Shown: piece by piece, positions 28,434 to 36,951 of the stretch
Layout: each line of letters opens with the position of its first letter
Position numbering within the stretch: the stretch's first letter is position 1
Assembly (NCBI GenBank): GCA_003534295.1
Contig: DPDV01000002.1
Location: 55,571 to 119,570, forward strand
DNA length: 64,000 bases
Source of the DNA: Clostridiales bacterium
Lineage (GTDB): Bacteria > Bacillota > Clostridia > TANB77 > CAG-508
Direction of reading: 5' to 3'
The notes under the pieces: generated by a model
Seen by the model: only the letters and a program-made list of their open reading frames with translations
Database searches by the model: none
What the model was told of the DNA's origin: nothing
Translations under genes and position numbers: made by a program

Positions 28434-28530
28434 ACATCCGTTGATAATATATATCAAATTTAATCAAAATTTATTTGAAAAATAATGAGAAAACTTATTA
28501 TTTTAATAATGAAACTAAAGAAGTAAAAAA

Positions 28531-28622
28531 TGCATATAATCCTTGACTATCTGCATATAGAATGATAAAATATATGCAGAAAACAAGAGATATATGCATA
28601 TAAAAACAAATATGGTATGCAG
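28531..28622 (+). promoter_or_regulatory. fic promoter with repeated TGCATAT sites
   Basis: TTGACT at 28543-28548 and TAAAAT at 28566-28571 are 17 bases apart. Five copies of TGCATAT or its complement (some as CTGCATAT) lie before, inside and after this promoter, at about 28531, 28551, 28573, 28594 and 28616. The arrangement looks like an operator array for a repressor, possibly Fic's own winged-helix tail. Confidence 0.5.
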
Positions 28623-28635
28623 AAAGTGAGAAAAA

Positions 28636-29682
28636 ATGAAAAAATTTGATTATTCTTTTTTAGATAATGGACTATTACCTGCTAATTTAATAAATATTAC
28701 AGGAACAATTTATTCATTGAAAGCAGGAGCAAAAATTAGGCAAGATGAATATGAAAAGATATTTACAGAATTAGAAAAAATAGCAATTGTCCAATCTGTT
28801 AAAAGTTCAAATGCTATAGAGGGAATTATAACTAGTGATGAGCGCATAAAAGAAATAGTAAATCAAAATAGTAAACCACTAAATCATAATGAAAAGGAAA
28901 TTGCTGGATATAGAGATGTATTAAATGAAATACATTTACATTATGAAGATATAGAGTTTAATGAAGATACAATATTAAAGTTACATGAAATAATGATGTC
29001 ATATACAGGAGTTGAAGATGCAGGAAAATATAAAGTTAATCAAAATTATGTAATTGAAGAAGATACGCAAGGAAATAGAAAGGTTAGATTCAAACCATTA
29101 GAGCCTAAAGAAACACCAATTGCAATGGAACAACTTGTATTAGCGTATAATGATGCATGTAATAATATAAATATTAATCAATTGCTTTTAATACCTTGTG
29201 TTATTCTTGATTTTCTTTGTATACATCCATTTAGAGATGGAAATGGAAGAATGTCTAGGTTGTTAACACTGCTATTATTATATAAAAGTGGATTCAATGT
29301 TGGTAAATATATTTCATTTGAAGAACAAATCAATAATAGTAAAGGAAACTATTATGAGGCATTGAGACTTTCCTCTATTAATTGGATAGAAAACGAGCAG
29401 AGTTATGTTCCGTTTATAGAAAATTTCTTATTAACATTATATATGTGTTATAAAGAATTAGACAAAAGATTTAGTGTTGTAAACAGTAATAAAATTACAA
29501 AAAAAGCAAGAATTGAAGCAACGGTGTTAAATAATTTAACTCCTATTTCAAAAGCAGAAATATGTAAGATCTTACCAGATGTAAGCCCAACAACAGTGGA
29601 AGTAGTATTAGGAACAATGGTAAAAAATAATGCAATTAAAATAATAGGAAGTGGAAGAAATACAAAATATATGAAGAAATAA
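28636..29682 (+). CDS. Fic family protein with C-terminal winged helix
   Basis: A 348-residue Fic (AMPylation) enzyme. The catalytic motif HPFRDGNGRMSR is complete near residue 196. An inhibitory-helix motif SSNAIEG near 57 places it in the class with an N-terminal autoinhibitory helix. The last 65 residues (ARIEATVLNNLTPISKAEICK ..., shown as pattern) look like a winged-helix DNA-binding domain, common in Fic proteins that regulate themselves. There is no separate antitoxin gene. The start is the ATG at 28636 with a GTGAG site. Confidence 0.9.
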   Translation: MKKFDYSFLDNGLLPANLINITGTIYSLKAGAKIRQDEYEKIFTELEKIAIVQSVKSSNAIEGIITSDERIKEIVNQNSKPLNHNEKEIAGYRDVLNEIHLHYEDIEFNEDTILKLHEIMMSYTGVEDAGKYKVNQNYVIEEDTQGNRKVRFKPLEPKETPIAMEQLVLAYNDACNNININQLLLIPCVILDFLCIHPFRDGNGRMSRLLTLLLLYKSGFNVGKYISFEEQINNSKGNYYEALRLSSINWIENEQSYVPFIENFLLTLYMCYKELDKRFSVVNSNKITKKARIEATVLNNLTPISKAEICKILPDVSPTTVEVVLGTMVKNNAIKIIGSGRNTKYMKK

Positions 29683-29706
29683 TTAAAATTAATTATATAT
29701 TTAAAT

Positions 29707-29773
29707 TGTAGGGTCGAACCTGTTCGCCAGCGCTTCGAAGGACGAGCAATTAAAATCGCCACTATAACATCTG
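29707..29773. repeat. dispersed palindromic repeat, copy 4 (degenerate, longer)
   Basis: TGTAGGGTCGAACCTGTTCG, then CGCTTCGAAGG, AAAATCGCC and ACATCTG. It shares the 5' TGTAGGG, the CTTCGAAG block of copy 5 and the ACATCYG tail of copy 3, so it shows how the parts of the repeat are ordered. Confidence 0.55.
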
Positions 29774-29797
29774 CTATAGTATAAGCAAACATAAAAA

Positions 29798-29840
29798 AAG
29801 AAATCTACCTAAATATGTATATCTAAGTAGATTTCTTCTT
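29798..29840. terminator. bidirectional terminator between fic and the SASP gene
   Basis: AAGAAATCTAC and GTAGATTTCTT flank an 18-base partly self-complementary loop, with A-runs and T-runs on the two sides. Confidence 0.75.
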
Positions 29841-29875
29841 TACGTATTTATAGAAAACTAAAAGTTACGCAAAAA

Positions 29876-30073
29876 CTATTTCATATTGTGTTCAGATTGC
29901 TCTATCATTTTTTTAACCATTTGTCCACCGATTTTACCAGCGTCTTTAGCTGATATATCTCCATTATAACCTTGCTTTAAATTAACACCTACTTCGCTAG
30001 CTACTTCATATTTGAATTTATTAAGTGCTTCTCTTGCTTCTGGAACTACAGATCTATTACTGTTATTTGTCAT
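29876..30073 (-). CDS. alpha/beta-type small acid-soluble spore protein
   Basis: SASPs coat DNA in the dormant spore and protect it. The 65-residue protein has the two family signatures: the GPR protease site region KYEVASEVGVNL and the C-terminal AKDAGKIGGQMVKKMIE. A GTG three codons upstream is really part of the AGGAGGTG ribosome-binding site, so the start is the ATG at 30073. Expression is expected in the forespore under sigma-G, but I could not mark a convincing promoter. Confidence 0.95.
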   Translation of the reverse strand: MTNNSNRSVVPEAREALNKFKYEVASEVGVNLKQGYNGDISAKDAGKIGGQMVKKMIEQSEHNMK

Positions 30074-30252
30074 GTTTTTCACCTCCTAGAATGTGTTTAC
30101 TTATTTTAATAAAAAAACATTTTGTTTTTTCAATATATATATTGCTCAATAAATAAAAAAATAAACTGGTAATTTTTGTTGAATTTTATTGTAAATAAAT
30201 ATTGATTAATGATATAATACTAAAATTATAAACAAAGGAAGTGGTAGACAAA

Positions 30253-31126
30253 ATGTATAAATTAATTGCAGTAGATTTAGATGGAACTCTTCTAAATTCG
30301 TATAGTCAAGTTTCAGAAAAAAACAAACAAGCAATAAAAAATGCAAAAAATAAGGGGATAGAAGTTGTACTGTGTTCTGGTAGAGGATTTGCATCTGTAA
30401 AAAGTATTGCAAATGAAACAGAAGCAAATAACTATGCTGTTTGCGGAAATGGAGCATTGGTTTATAACATAAAAAATCAAAAAATAATGTATAATAATTT
30501 TATAGAAAAAGAAAAAGTATTACAAATAATACAAATATGCGAAGAAAACAGTATATATTATAGTATATGTACAACTCAAAATATTATAGCAAAATCTTTA
30601 AACTATAATGTGCTTTTTTATCATCAAGAAAACGAAAAAAAACCAGATGATCAAAAAACAAATATTAATGTAGTACAAGATATTTATAAGTATATAAAAG
30701 ATAGGGAGAAAGAAGACTATTTAAAAATAAGCATTTGCGATGAACATAATGTAATATTTAATGGAATAATAAGAAAACTTAGAACAATAAATAAAATTGA
30801 TGTTTTAGATGTTGCGCACATGTCAAAAAAAATTATAAAAACACGGAACAGAAGAAACGGAAATAAACTATTATTATACAGAAATAACGAATCAAAATGT
30901 AAACAAATGGCAAGCGTTGGAGCATTTAATTAAAGAATTAAACATAAAAACAGAGGAAACTATAGCAATAGGAGACAATGTAAATGATATACAAATGATA
31001 AAAAATGCAGGACTAGGAATAGCAATGGATAATAGTGCTGACTATATAAAACAATATGCAGACTATATAACCACAGATAATAACCTAGATGGTGTTGCAG
31101 AAGCAATAAATAAATATATTGAATAA
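30253..31126 (+). pseudogene. Cof-type HAD hydrolase, frameshifted
   Basis: The first frame starts LIAVDLDGTLLNSYSQVSEK (HAD motif I, DLDGT) and has motif II in VLCSGRGF, but leaves frame and stops at 30933. The continuation, with motif IV GDNVNDIQMIKNAGLGIAMD, is in another frame to 31126. Dropping one A from the run at 30837-30841 gives IIKHGTEETEINYYYTEI and joins them to a normal HAD-IIB protein of about 290 residues. The start is the ATG at 30253 after AAAGGAAGTGG. Pseudogene or sequence error. Confidence 0.85.
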
Positions 31127-31130
31127 AAAA

Positions 31131-31170
31131 ATAAAAATGCACTAAACTATTAAAAGAGAGGTGCATTTTT
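31131..31170 (+). terminator. terminator after the HAD gene
   Basis: AAAATGCAC and GTGCATTTT form a stem with a T-run. Its right arm overlaps the Shine-Dalgarno sequence of the small gene that follows. Confidence 0.65.
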
Positions 31171-31171
31171 T

Positions 31172-31318
31172 ATGAAAGAAGATAAAGATAAAATAATTAA
31201 AGAAGACACAACAAAATATGGAGAATTTGTTTCGTCATATTTTGAATGGATAACGCCAGATGAGCAAAAACAAAAAGCAAAAGAGTTAGAACAATTAGGC
31301 AAAAAAGATAAAAAATAA
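31172..31318 (+). CDS. putative 48-residue charged protein
   Basis: A short frame with a GAGAGGTG site. It is very rich in Lys and Glu, with a central hydrophobic/aromatic motif (TKYGEFVSSYFEWITPDEQ) and a helical KQKAKELEQLGKKDKK end. The amino-acid pattern looks like a real small protein, not noise, but I do not recognise it. Its ribosome-binding site sits in the preceding hairpin, so translation would need that hairpin open. Confidence 0.45.
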   Translation: MKEDKDKIIKEDTTKYGEFVSSYFEWITPDEQKQKAKELEQLGKKDKK

Positions 31319-31353
31319 AGTAAATATAATTTTAAAAAAATATGAATAAACTA

Positions 31354-31410
31354 TTGACAACAAAAAAAAAGGTAGTATAATATAAATATAGGTCAAAGAA
31401 AGTCAAAGTC
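31354..31410 (+). promoter_or_regulatory. ctsR promoter and CtsR operator
   Basis: TTGACA at 31354-31359 and TATAAT at 31376-31381 are 16 bases apart. Ten bases on lies GGTCAAAGAAAGTCAAA (31391-31407), a perfect match to the CtsR heptad repeat RGTCAAA-NAN-RGTCAAA, plus a third GTCAAA right after it. CtsR should bind here and repress its own operon until heat or protein stress. Confidence 0.92.
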
Positions 31411-31426
31411 AAAAGGAGGCGATGAG

Positions 31427-31876
31427 GTGCGAATAGCAGATATGATAGAAGAATTTATAAAAGACTTATTTGAAGAAGAAAATTATATAGAAATACAAAG
31501 AAATGACCTAGCTGAGCATTTTAACTGTGTTCCATCTCAGATAAATTATGTAATTGCAACAAGGTTTAAACCTTCTCAAGGTTATTATGTAGAAAGCAAA
31601 AGAGGAGGAGGAGGATATATAGGCATAAAAAAAATAAATATAACAAAAAGCAATTCGCTTATGCATACAATAACAAGCATAGGTGATAGTTTAACAGCAC
31701 AAGAGGTGGATATATTTATAAGCAACTTATTATCTTATAAAATGATAGAAACTAAAGAAGCAAAGCTTTTAAAGGTGGCAACAAGTGATAATGTATTAAA
31801 TGTGCCACAAAATATAAAAGACAATTTAAGAGCGCGAATATTTAAAAATATGTTATTAAATTTAATTAATGATTAG
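31427..31876 (+). CDS. ctsR: transcriptional repressor CtsR
   Basis: The class III heat-shock repressor. The 149-residue protein has a winged-helix N-terminal domain with the conserved wing RGGGGYIGIKKI near residue 62 and a helical C-terminal dimer domain that McsB can phosphorylate or ClpCP can degrade. The start is a GTG at 31427, seven bases after AAAGGAGG; the ATG at 31422 gives a stop after four codons. First gene of ctsR-mcsA-mcsB-clpC. Confidence 0.95.
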   Translation: MRIADMIEEFIKDLFEEENYIEIQRNDLAEHFNCVPSQINYVIATRFKPSQGYYVESKRGGGGYIGIKKINITKSNSLMHTITSIGDSLTAQEVDIFISNLLSYKMIETKEAKLLKVATSDNVLNVPQNIKDNLRARIFKNMLLNLIND

Positions 31877-31888
31877 GAGGTAGATAAT

Positions 31889-32437
31889 ATGTTATGTCAA
31901 AATTGTGGAAAAAATGAAGTGAATTTTAAATACACACAAGTAGTAAATGGGGTAAAAAAAGAAATGGCTTTATGTGAAAAATGTGCAAAAGAATTAGGCT
32001 TAGAGAACATGGATTTTAATATTCCAATAAATTTTTCTAGCTTTTTAGGAGATTTCTTTGGAGATTATGATGAGAATTTTTTGCCAAGCTTTACACAAAG
32101 TAATGCACTAAAATGCACAAACTGTGGAATGACATATGACGAATTCGTTGATAAAGGAAAATTTGGATGTGAAAATTGCTATAATGTATTTGAAAATAGA
32201 ATTGATCCTGTTTTAAAAAATATACATGGATGCAATCAACATGTAGGAAGAAATAGCAAATTTATAAATAAGGCTAGTGAAAACCATAGTAAAACCGAGG
32301 AAAATACAATGCAAAATGATGAACAACATAGTAAACTAAAAAAACTTAATGAAGATTTAAAACAAGCAATAAAAGAAGAAAAATACGAGGAAGCTGCTAA
32401 GATAAGAGACGAAATAAAAAAGATAAATGATAAATAG
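31889..32437 (+). CDS. mcsA: protein-arginine kinase activator McsA
   Basis: McsA activates the arginine kinase McsB. The 182-residue protein has paired CxxC zinc sites (MLCQNCGKNEVNF, ALCEKCAKELG, CTNCGMTYDEF, CENCYNVF) in residues 1-100 and a C-terminal UVR motif (LNEDLKQAIKEEKYEEAAKI) that also occurs in UvrB/UvrC. An AGGAGG site precedes it, with 12 bases from ctsR. Confidence 0.95.
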   Translation: MLCQNCGKNEVNFKYTQVVNGVKKEMALCEKCAKELGLENMDFNIPINFSSFLGDFFGDYDENFLPSFTQSNALKCTNCGMTYDEFVDKGKFGCENCYNVFENRIDPVLKNIHGCNQHVGRNSKFINKASENHSKTEENTMQNDEQHSKLKKLNEDLKQAIKEEKYEEAAKIRDEIKKINDK

Positions 32438-32451
32438 AGGAGGAGAGTCTT

Positions 32452-33462
32452 ATGATAAATTGGTATTTACAAAATGGAAAAGATTCAGATGTAGTTATTA
32501 GTTCAAGAATTAGACTTGCAAGGAATTTAGCAGATTTTCCATTTAAGGAAAAAGCAAAAACAAAAGATTTAGAGCAAGTGTTAAAAACTATAAAAGAAAT
32601 AACGCCAAGCATAGGTTATAATATAAAATATATAGAATTAAAAAATATAGATGATGTTACCAAAATAAGTTTAATAGAGAAACATTTAATAAGTCCTGAA
32701 TTTGCTTCAAATGAAAATGGTGCAATATTAATAAATGAAGAAGAAAATATTTGCATTATGATAAATGAGGAAGATCATATAAGAATACAAGTATTTGCTT
32801 CAGGGCAAGAATTAGAAAATTTATTGAATTTAGCAATAGAATTAGACGAAAAAATAGATGGACTAGTAAAATATGCTGTGAACAAGAAGTATGGCTATTT
32901 GACATCATGCCCTACAAATGTTGGGACAGGTTTAAGAGCGTCTGTTATGGTACATTTACCAGCATTAACCTTAACAGGTAATATAAGTAAAGTATTAAAT
33001 GTGATAAATAATTTTGGAATGAATATTAGAGGAATATATGGAGAAGGAACTCAAAGCCAAGGAAATATATACCAAATATCTAATAATCAATCATTAGGTT
33101 TAACAGAGAAGGAAATTATTAAAAACATAAAAACAATAACAGAAAAAGTAATAGAACAAGAAAGACTTGCAAGAAAGTATTTAGCAAAAAGACAAATAGA
33201 CTTAGAAGACAAAGTATACAGAGCGTATGGAATATTAACAAATGCTAAAAAAGTATCTTCAGAAGAATGTAGAAAATTACTATCTGACATAAAATTAGGA
33301 ACAGATTTAGGAATTATAAGAGAACTAAATGATGCAAAAGTAAGCAAATTAGAGTTATATACAAAACCTGGAAATTTACAAAAATATTTGGGAAAAAAGT
33401 TAGATGCATATGAAAGAGATATACAAAGAGCAAAAGTTATAAAGCAAATAATAAATAGTTAA
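32452..33462 (+). CDS. mcsB: protein arginine kinase McsB
   Basis: A phosphagen-kinase-fold enzyme that phosphorylates arginines on damaged proteins and marks them for ClpCP. The 336-residue protein has the nucleotide-binding arginines and core motifs SSRIRLARNL (residue 19), YLTSCPTNVGTGLRASVMVH near 147-166 (catalytic Cys in TSCPTNVG) and RGIYGEGT near 192. It starts 14 bases after mcsA with a GGAGGAG site. Confidence 0.95.
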   Translation: MINWYLQNGKDSDVVISSRIRLARNLADFPFKEKAKTKDLEQVLKTIKEITPSIGYNIKYIELKNIDDVTKISLIEKHLISPEFASNENGAILINEEENICIMINEEDHIRIQVFASGQELENLLNLAIELDEKIDGLVKYAVNKKYGYLTSCPTNVGTGLRASVMVHLPALTLTGNISKVLNVINNFGMNIRGIYGEGTQSQGNIYQISNNQSLGLTEKEIIKNIKTITEKVIEQERLARKYLAKRQIDLEDKVYRAYGILTNAKKVSSEECRKLLSDIKLGTDLGIIRELNDAKVSKLELYTKPGNLQKYLGKKLDAYERDIQRAKVIKQIINS

Positions 33463-33491
33463 AAATATATAATGAAAGGAAGGTGTCTAAA

Positions 33492-35945
33492 ATGACATAT
33501 AAATTTACAAATAGAGCAGAAAAAGCATTGGAAATAGCAAATGAGTTAGCAATAGAATTAAATCACAACTATATTGGAACAGAGCATTTACTATATGGGT
33601 TAGTAAATGAAGGAACTGGAGTTGCAAGTAAAGTGCTAGAAATGCAAGGCGTAACTTCTGAAAAAGTATTAGAAGAAATAGAAATGCTTATTGGAAGAGG
33701 AAATGAAGAACAGGAAAAAACAGAAACAGTTGGATTTACACCAAGAACTAAAAGAGTTATAGAGAATGCATTTAGAGAAGCAAAAAGATTAGATTCGGAA
33801 TATATAGGAACAGAACATTTATTGATAGGAATAATGAAAGAGGGAGACAGTGTAGCAGTAAGAATAATGTTAGACTTAAATGTAAACCCTCAAAAATTAT
33901 ACAATGAAATAGTGAAATTAGTGAATGAAGACGAAAACAGCAGCATAAATTCAACACAAACAAATAATAAAAATTTGGGAAGCTATAACCAAACACCAAC
34001 ATTAAACCAATTTGGTACTGACTTGACAAAGCAAGCAATAGAGGGAAAACTAGATCCTGTAATAGGAAGAGCAGATGAAATACAAAGAGTTATACAAATT
34101 TTATCAAGAAGAACAAAAAATAATCCATGTTTAATAGGAGAGCCAGGTGTTGGTAAAACAGCAGTAGTGGAAGGATTGGCAGAAAAAATAATAGCAGGAG
34201 ATGTACCAGAAACTTTAAAAAATAAAAGAGTTGTAAGTGTAGATATATCTAGCATGGTAGCGGGTGCTAAGTACAGAGGAGACTTTGAAGAAAGAATAAA
34301 AAAATGTTTATCAGAAGTTAGAAAAGTTGGAGACGTAATATTATTTATAGATGAAATTCATACAATAGTAGGTGCTGGTTCAGCAGAAGGAGCAGTAGAT
34401 GCAGCTAATATTTTAAAACCATTGCTAGCAAGAGGAGAAGTACAGGTAATAGGTGCTACTACACTAAATGAATATAGAAAATATATAGAAAAAGATGCTG
34501 CGTTGGAAAGAAGGTTTAGCCCAGTAAATGTTGGAGAGCCAACTCCTGATGAAACAATAGAAATACTAGAAGGAATAAGAGACAAATATGAGGCACATCA
34601 CAATGTTAAAATAACAAAAGAAGCAATAGACTCTGCAGTTAAACTATCTGTTAGATATATTAATGATAGATTTTTGCCAGATAAAGCAATAGATTTAATA
34701 GACGAAGCTGCATCAAGAGTAAAGATGAGGAATTATACAAAGCCAGAAGGTATAAAAAAGCTAGAAGACAAAGTTGCAAGTATTGACAAAGAAAAAGAAG
34801 AAGCGGTAAGAGTTCAAGATTTTGAGAAAGCAGCAAGCTTAAGAGATAAAGAGAGCGAAGCAAAAAAGAAATTAGAAAAAGAAAAACAAAAATGGAAAGA
34901 CAAAAATACGAAGAGTGTTTCTGAATTAACAGAAGAAGACATCGCAGAAGTAATATCAAGCTGGACAGGAATACCTGTTAAAAAATTAACACAAGATGAA
35001 AATGAAAAATTAAAAAATCTTGAAAAAACGTTGCATGAGAGAGTTATTGGCCAAAACGAAGCTGTAGAGGCAGTTGCAAAAGCAATAAGAAGAGGAAGAG
35101 TTGGTTTAAAAGACCCTAATAGACCAATAGGTTCATTCTTATTTTTAGGCCCAACAGGTGTTGGTAAAACAGAACTTTCAAAGGCATTAGCAGAGGCATT
35201 GTTTGGCAATGAAAATGCAATGATAAGAATAGATATGTCAGAATATATGGAGCCACATTCTGTATCTAAACTAATTGGCTCGCCTCCAGGATATGTAGGG
35301 TTTGATGAAGGTGGACAATTAACTGAAAAAATAAGGAGAAAACCATATTCGGTAATATTGCTAGACGAAATAGAAAAGGCACACCCAGATGTAATGAATA
35401 TGCTATTACAAATATTAGATGATGGACGTTTAACTGATGCTCAAGGAAGAACAGTAAACTTTAAAAACACTGTAATTATAATGACATCTAATATAGGAGC
35501 AAGGTTAATTACAGATAAAACAACATTGGGATTTGCAAGCGAAGGCAATAAAAAAGATGAAACACAAAAAGAGTATGAAACAATAAAGAAAGATGTAATG
35601 GGAGAATTGAAAAAACAATTTAGACCAGAATTTATAAACCGTATTGATGAAATTATAGTATTCCATAAACTAAACAATGAGGACATTAGAAAAATAATGG
35701 ATATAATGTTGAATCAATTAAAAAACAGACTAACAGAACAAGAAATAGACATAGAAATAGATGAAAGCGTAAAACAATTACTTATAGAAAAAGGAACAGA
35801 TATAAACTATGGTGCAAGACCATTAAAAAGAACAATACAAAATGTATTAGAAGACAAGATTGCAGAAGCAATGTTAGATGGAAAAATAAAACCGGGAAAA
35901 GTTGCAAATGTAATAGCAAAAGACGGAGAAGTGCAAATACAATAA
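33492..35945 (+). CDS. clpC: ATP-dependent Clp protease ATP-binding subunit ClpC
   Basis: A Hsp100 unfoldase that feeds ClpP and recognises arginine-phosphorylated proteins. Of 817 residues, the N-terminal Clp repeat domain is about 1-145, the first AAA module has Walker A GEPGVGKTA near 216, the middle domain has the UVR motif VRVQDFEKAASLRDKE near 439, and the second AAA module has GPTGVGKTE near 553. A ClpP-binding loop should lie in the last third. AAGGAAGGTG serves the ATG at 33492; the GTG at 33483 is part of that site. Last gene of the CtsR operon. Confidence 0.96.
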   Translation: MTYKFTNRAEKALEIANELAIELNHNYIGTEHLLYGLVNEGTGVASKVLEMQGVTSEKVLEEIEMLIGRGNEEQEKTETVGFTPRTKRVIENAFREAKRLDSEYIGTEHLLIGIMKEGDSVAVRIMLDLNVNPQKLYNEIVKLVNEDENSSINSTQTNNKNLGSYNQTPTLNQFGTDLTKQAIEGKLDPVIGRADEIQRVIQILSRRTKNNPCLIGEPGVGKTAVVEGLAEKIIAGDVPETLKNKRVVSVDISSMVAGAKYRGDFEERIKKCLSEVRKVGDVILFIDEIHTIVGAGSAEGAVDAANILKPLLARGEVQVIGATTLNEYRKYIEKDAALERRFSPVNVGEPTPDETIEILEGIRDKYEAHHNVKITKEAIDSAVKLSVRYINDRFLPDKAIDLIDEAASRVKMRNYTKPEGIKKLEDKVASIDKEKEEAVRVQDFEKAASLRDKESEAKKKLEKEKQKWKDKNTKSVSELTEEDIAEVISSWTGIPVKKLTQDENEKLKNLEKTLHERVIGQNEAVEAVAKAIRRGRVGLKDPNRPIGSFLFLGPTGVGKTELSKALAEALFGNENAMIRIDMSEYMEPHSVSKLIGSPPGYVGFDEGGQLTEKIRRKPYSVILLDEIEKAHPDVMNMLLQILDDGRLTDAQGRTVNFKNTVIIMTSNIGARLITDKTTLGFASEGNKKDETQKEYETIKKDVMGELKKQFRPEFINRIDEIIVFHKLNNEDIRKIMDIMLNQLKNRLTEQEIDIEIDESVKQLLIEKGTDINYGARPLKRTIQNVLEDKIAEAMLDGKIKPGKVANVIAKDGEVQIQ

Positions 35946-35963
35946 AAAAACCAATGATATATA

Positions 35964-35993
35964 TTGACAAGGAACCTTCTCATGAGGTATAAT
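35964..35993 (+). promoter_or_regulatory. sigma-A promoter of rpsU
   Basis: TTGACA and TATAAT with 18 bases between them, about 90 bases upstream of the rpsU start. A small CACACgtaaaaGTGT hairpin lies in the leader. Confidence 0.7.
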
Positions 35994-36081
35994 AAATTGC
36001 ATATGGTGAGAAATGGACACTAATAAATAGAAAGTTTATCCCACACGTAAAAGTGTAATTACTGAAGGGAGGGAAATATAT

Positions 36082-36252
36082 ATGTCAGAGGTTAAAGTTA
36101 ATAATGGAAATATAGAGGATGCCCTAAAAAGATTTAAAAGACAATGTGCAAGAAATGGAGTATTGCAAGAAGTTAGAAAAAGAGAGCATTACGAAAAACC
36201 AAGCGTAAAAAGAAAGAAAAAATCAGAGGCAGCAAGAAAAAGGAAGTTTTAA
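36082..36252 (+). CDS. rpsU: 30S ribosomal protein bS21
   Basis: A 56-residue basic protein of the small subunit. The sequence has the family pattern: a short acidic N-terminus (SEVKVNNGNIEDALKRFKRQ), the Cys-Ala-Arg motif (QCARNGVLQEVRKREHYEKP) and a Lys/Arg-rich tail. A GGGAGGG site precedes it. Followed by a strong terminator and then yqeY, the usual neighbour of rpsU in Bacillota. Confidence 0.95.
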   Translation: MSEVKVNNGNIEDALKRFKRQCARNGVLQEVRKREHYEKPSVKRKKKSEAARKRKF

Positions 36253-36263
36253 TAAACAAGAAG

Positions 36264-36303
36264 GAGGTTAAAAGTATAAAAGGCTTTTAACCTCTTTACT
36301 TTT
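36264..36303 (+). terminator. terminator of rpsU
   Basis: GAGGTTAAAAG and CTTTTAACCTC form a perfect 11-bp stem with a 9-base loop and a T-rich tail. Confidence 0.85.
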
Positions 36304-36335
36304 GAAAATGAAAGTGTAAAGTAATCTATAAAAAA

Positions 36336-36369
36336 TGTAGGGGCGATTTTAATCGCCCGCACTTCGAAG
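36336..36369. repeat. dispersed palindromic repeat, copy 5
   Basis: TGTAG followed by GGGCGATTTTAATCGCCCGC and then ACTTCGAAG. The 20-base core equals the copy at the spoIIE end. Confidence 0.75.
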
Positions 36370-36419
36370 AAATTACTAAAAAAGAACATTAAAAAGTTGA
36401 AAATGAGGAGGAAATAATT

Positions 36420-36860
36420 ATGTTAAAAGAAAAATTGTTAGAAGATTTAAAAGAATCTATGAAAGAAAAAAATACAATTAGAAAAAATGTTGTTCAAATG
36501 GTAAGAGCTGCAATATTACAAGTAGAAAAAGATAAACATATAGAAGTTAGCGATGACAAAATATTTGAAATAATTGCAAAAGAGGCAAAAAAGAGAAAAG
36601 ACTCATTAGAAGATTTTCAAAAAAGTGGTAGAGAAGATTTAATAGAACAAATAAATAAAGAAATAGAAATATTAAATGAATATTTGCCAAAGCAATTAAC
36701 ACAAGAAGAACTTGAACAAAAAATAAAAGAAATAATAGCAGAAGTAGGTGCAACATCTATAAAAGATATAGGTGTTGTAATGAAAACTGCAAAAGAAAAA
36801 ATAGGTGCAACAGCAGATGGAAAAGCAATAAACGAAACAGCCAAAAAAATATTAGGATAA
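36420..36860 (+). CDS. yqeY: GatB/YqeY domain protein
   Basis: A 146-residue protein related to the tail domain of the GatB amidotransferase subunit; its exact role is not known, though a tRNA-related task is often assumed. The N-terminal helical part (LLEDLKESMKEKNTIRKNVV) and the C-terminal part (LPKQLTQEELEQKIKEII, then KDIGVVMKTAKEKIGATADG) are typical. A GAGGAGG site precedes it. Confidence 0.92.
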   Translation: MLKEKLLEDLKESMKEKNTIRKNVVQMVRAAILQVEKDKHIEVSDDKIFEIIAKEAKKRKDSLEDFQKSGREDLIEQINKEIEILNEYLPKQLTQEELEQKIKEIIAEVGATSIKDIGVVMKTAKEKIGATADGKAINETAKKILG

Positions 36861-36886
36861 AACTATAAAAAGAAAAAATTTAAAAC

Positions 36887-36916
36887 TTGTATAAATATTC
36901 CTAAATATATTATAAT
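36887..36916 (+). promoter_or_regulatory. sigma-A promoter of yfmF-yfmH
   Basis: TTGTAT and TATAAT separated by 18 bases, about 40 bases before the first M16 gene. Confidence 0.5.
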
Positions 36917-36951
36917 AATAGAAGAAAATTAATAGGGAGGCAAGGTGTAAT

